In this document: positions 40,478 to 42,592 of the stretch, in pieces
How the letters are laid out: each line of letters begins with the position of its first letter
Position numbering within the stretch: the first letter of the stretch is position 1
Source of the DNA: Saprospiraceae bacterium
Lineage (GTDB): Bacteria; Bacteroidota; Bacteroidia; Chitinophagales; Saprospiraceae
Assembly (NCBI GenBank): GCA_020436835.1
Contig: JAGQWZ010000492.1
Location: 1 to 42,592 of the forward strand
DNA: 42,592 nt
Reading direction: 5' to 3'
Made by a program: the position numbers and the translations under genes
The notes under the pieces: model-generated
What the model was told of the DNA's origin: nothing
Database searches by the model: none
Seen by the model: the letters and a program-made list of their open reading frames with translations, nothing else

Positions 40478-41722
40478 TCAGGCAAAGCCAAATAGCACTG
40501 GAAATACAAAAACTACGATGACAATCCAGATCCAGTAAATAGGCAGAAAACGGGCAATAATGTTTTCCACGGATAATAACGCTTGCGGGTTCTTAATCGA
40601 TTTAAAAAGACCAAAAGCTACAAGAGTCAGATTGATAATAATCAGCATATTACTCGCCAGGACGGCGATCCGGTTGGGCGTGATACCCCATTCGGAGATT
40701 CTGAAAAGAATGGCGGACAATGCAATTCCGTTCAGGACAATTGTTGTCAGCGAAAGGACCAAAAGCAACCAGTTGTTTAGCTTGTTTCCTGTATTGATCG
40801 ATGTTTCTGAGATAGAAAAAAGAATAATTGCCATGACACCGATGAGGAGGAGATTAAAGATCAGGAGAAATTCCCGGTCATTGTAGGGATCCTTTCCGGT
40901 ATAAATAATCGCAATGAGATAGGTGATAATCATCACCAATACCAATGGGGTGAATACCCTGGCAATGACAGGTGAAACATTTTTTACCAACTGTGGATTG
41001 GTCCGGACCAGGTAAGTGCCCACAACCGGGGCAGCGGCGGCTCCCCAAATGGCAACATTAGCAAAGTAGAATTCCTCAATGTTAAGATTAATTAGTTCGA
41101 ATAGTCCAACGGTTACGGCAGATAGCACTCCACCCGCGATCAGTAGAACGGTGGTCATAATCAGAAGATCTCCATTAAATCGAAGAAAATCAATTCTTCG
41201 GGAAAGGATCCCGAATTCATTTCCGGTAAAAGTGAAGCCCAGAATACCCCACGTGAATATTGGCAGATGAATGCATGCCAGAACCAGGGTATCGCTCGCA
41301 CTATTTATCGGTAAGATATTGATATAGATCACTGAGATAACTAGCAAGAGGCCGATGAATATCGATTTTTTAATATTTAAAGATTCTTTCCGGGCAAAAT
41401 ATATCATCATGGCTGGAAAGACAATAAAAGCGAGGTTACGAGGATAGAAATAATTTTCATCCAGATCGAAAAGGAGGGGAATCCTGGCGATCAATCCGGC
41501 GATAAATGACAAGGCAAGAACCCAATAGAGTTCTTTAGGCGTGCCCCAGGTGATTCCTGTATGATCAAAGTTTAGTCGTTCATTCCAGAATTGGGCAGAC
41601 TGATTATCCTGGATTTCCGGAAATAGCTGATCAAACGTTTTTTTAAACTGGAGCTTATTATTCCGGTATAATTTTTCGAGCTCCCGGGGGTTTTGTAAAT
41701 TCATTTTGATTTGCTCAATCAT
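40478..41722 (-). CDS. Polytopic membrane protein, DUF4153-like
   Basis: 414 residues. A soluble N-terminal part (about 1-75, with LFPEIQDNQSAQFWNERL) is followed by about ten membrane helices. FLRFNGDLLIMTTVLLIAGG, NPQLVKNVSPVIARVFTPLV and the loop TGKDPYNDREFLLIFNLLLI recall DUF4153 proteins. No catalytic motif is visible. It lies 151 bases after the small winged-helix regulator on the same strand; this regulator/DUF4153/small-membrane-protein grouping recurs in Bacteroidota, so joint control is likely. Function unknown. Confidence 0.75.
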   Translation of the reverse strand: MIEQIKMNLQNPRELEKLYRNNKLQFKKTFDQLFPEIQDNQSAQFWNERLNFDHTGITWGTPKELYWVLALSFIAGLIARIPLLFDLDENYFYPRNLAFIVFPAMMIYFARKESLNIKKSIFIGLLLVISVIYINILPINSASDTLVLACIHLPIFTWGILGFTFTGNEFGILSRRIDFLRFNGDLLIMTTVLLIAGGVLSAVTVGLFELINLNIEEFYFANVAIWGAAAAPVVGTYLVRTNPQLVKNVSPVIARVFTPLVLVMIITYLIAIIYTGKDPYNDREFLLIFNLLLIGVMAIILFSISETSINTGNKLNNWLLLVLSLTTIVLNGIALSAILFRISEWGITPNRIAVLASNMLIIINLTLVAFGLFKSIKNPQALLSVENIIARFLPIYWIWIVIVVFVFPVLFGFA

Positions 41723-41873
41723 AGTTTAATTATTTCAGGTTCTATATCATGTATTCAAAAAAGCTAAGTGCTTTGCGCAGCACCTTTGTTGATTTTAACC
41801 TCCTTTAGATCATATAAAACCGCTTTGAGATCTATTCTTATAAAGAGCTTTGAAATAGAGTTTTAAAAAAAAA

Positions 41874-42173
41874 TTATTTCTGTGATTCAATAAGTTTTTC
41901 CAACGTTGCCAAATGGTCATCGAAAGCCTTTTTACCCACCTTTGTGATGAAATACCGGGTATTGGGTTTTCGTCCGATAAATGATTTTTGCACCTGAATA
42001 AATTTTTCTTTTTCCAATGCTCTTAGGTGGCTGGCCAGGTTTCCATCCGTTACACCTAAATATTCCTTTAGAGCGTTAAAATCCAGTGATGCATTTACCG
42101 CTAGTATCGACATAATACCTAAGCGGACCCGGCTTTCAAACGCTTTATGCAATCCATCAATAATCGTCTTCAC
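41874..42173 (-). CDS. Small winged-helix transcriptional regulator
   Basis: 99 residues, starting with GTG (42173). A single winged helix fills the protein: HKAFESRVRLGIMSILAVNA, recognition region GVTDGNLASHLRALEKEKFI, and wing GRKPNTRYFITKVGKKAFDD, with a short C-terminal helix for dimerisation. It belongs to the MarR/PadR-like group of one-domain regulators (winged-helix DNA-binding, HTH_34 type). The GTG overlaps the stop of the upstream membrane gene in a GTGA overlap, so translation is coupled. Likely controls this small operon and the DUF4153 gene. Confidence 0.87.
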   Translation of the reverse strand: MKTIIDGLHKAFESRVRLGIMSILAVNASLDFNALKEYLGVTDGNLASHLRALEKEKFIQVQKSFIGRKPNTRYFITKVGKKAFDDHLATLEKLIESQK

Positions 42174-42592
42174 CGCTCGTATTTACTGTGTATGTAAATT
42201 CCATAAATCATGTTCATCAATCCAAAGCCCAACGCCCACATCAGCAGGCTGTGTTCAGTAAAGTATGCGGCTATTAATCCCAGGCATGCTTCAATGATGC
42301 CTAAATAGCGCACCTCCCGGAATGTGAAGTGTCCGGCATTATAGAGGCCGAGGCCGTAGAATATCAAAGTCAAGGCGGGTAAAAATCCAATGAGTCCCTT
42401 GGTGATGAATATCAGTGATAGCAGCCCTCCGGTGATCAACGGCATAGCCATGTTGGTCATCATGCGTCGGGAAGTTGGATTCCAGGCTGGCTCGGACCGT
42501 TTTGCCGCCTTAAGGTTCGAAAGTAAGATGGCAGTGGCAATTGCCAGTGTCAGTATGGAGCCGGCTAAGATCAGAAGACCGGACAAGTTGAA
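42170..42592 (-). CDS. Four-helix membrane protein, 5' end cut by window edge
   Basis: At least 140 codons are open to the window edge. A TTG at 42586 (SGLLILAGS follows) could start it, but the frame continues beyond, so the true start is probably outside. Four or five hydrophobic segments alternate with short loops (ILAGSILTLAIATAILLSNL, MAMPLITGGLLSLIFITKGL, FLPALTLIFYGLGLYNAGHF, ALGFGLMNMIYGIYIHSKYE). No family motif recognised. Coupled by a 4-base overlap to the winged-helix regulator, suggesting that the regulator responds to, or controls, this membrane protein. Confidence 0.75.
   Translation of the reverse strand, partial: FNLSGLLILAGSILTLAIATAILLSNLKAAKRSEPAWNPTSRRMMTNMAMPLITGGLLSLIFITKGLIGFLPALTLIFYGLGLYNAGHFTFREVRYLGIIEACLGLIAAYFTEHSLLMWALGFGLMNMIYGIYIHSKYER

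Noticed and set aside
1..42592. Mobile element, prophage, CRISPR or tRNA genes.
   Set aside because: No transposase, integrase, terminal inverted repeats, repeat-spacer array or cloverleaf was seen on either strand.

Overview
The window looks like chromosomal DNA of a Bacteroidota bacterium, most likely of the Saprospiria/Cytophagia type. The evidence is a SusC/SusD pair, two ECF sigma/FecR/STN-receptor signalling sets, a DUF4249 lipoprotein next to a TonB-dependent receptor, type IX secretion (T9SS) C-terminal domains, lipoproteins, and promoter boxes of the Bacteroidota TAnnTTTG type. No rRNA, tRNA, CRISPR array, transposase, integrase or phage gene was seen. The genus cannot be fixed from the sequence alone.

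Layout. 1-528 is the start of a lipoprotein gene running off the left edge; it has no stop inside the window. 678-5076 (+) holds a Sec-exported COG3964-type amidohydrolase, a Tat-exported SelA-like PLP enzyme, and a sorbosone-dehydrogenase/cytochrome c lipoprotein. 5131-8896 holds a GNAT gene, a Nudix/winged-helix regulator (NrtR/AraR type) and a divergent membrane-anchored GH3 glycosidase. Two near-identical palindromes between the regulator and the glycosidase are probably its operators. A VOC protein follows at 8900-9289.

9528-13561 (-) is the most unusual part. Four tightly spaced genes encode a sulfotransferase, a Tat-exported protein with a poly-Thr mucin-like segment, a large PqqD-domain/glycosyltransferase mosaic, and a second sulfotransferase. 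I read it as a candidate cytoplasmic system that glycosylates and sulfates a dedicated Thr-rich protein before Tat export. No part of this is proven.

13757-18889 (-) is an ECF sigma / FecR / STN-TonB receptor / DUF4249 set; its sigma gene has no ATG, GTG or TTG start ahead of region 2. 19113-20385 holds a Cys-rich secreted protein and a permuted NlpC/P60-like protein. 20741-22502 is an ArsR / SRPBCC / DoxX / YdeI operon with a readable promoter-operator. 22737-33223 (+) is a second signalling and uptake operon: ECF sigma, FecR, SusC with STN domain, SusD, and a 1252-residue T9SS protein with four lamin-tail repeats. It ends in a strong terminator.

33307-36374 (+) holds an unrecognised T9SS protein and a gamma-glutamyltransferase. 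The rest, on the minus strand, is a CHRD-domain protein, RsgA, an OFA-type MFS transporter, a DUF4153-like membrane protein, a small winged-helix regulator and a membrane protein cut by the right edge.

Many start codons were moved inward from the longest open frame; each entry says where and why.
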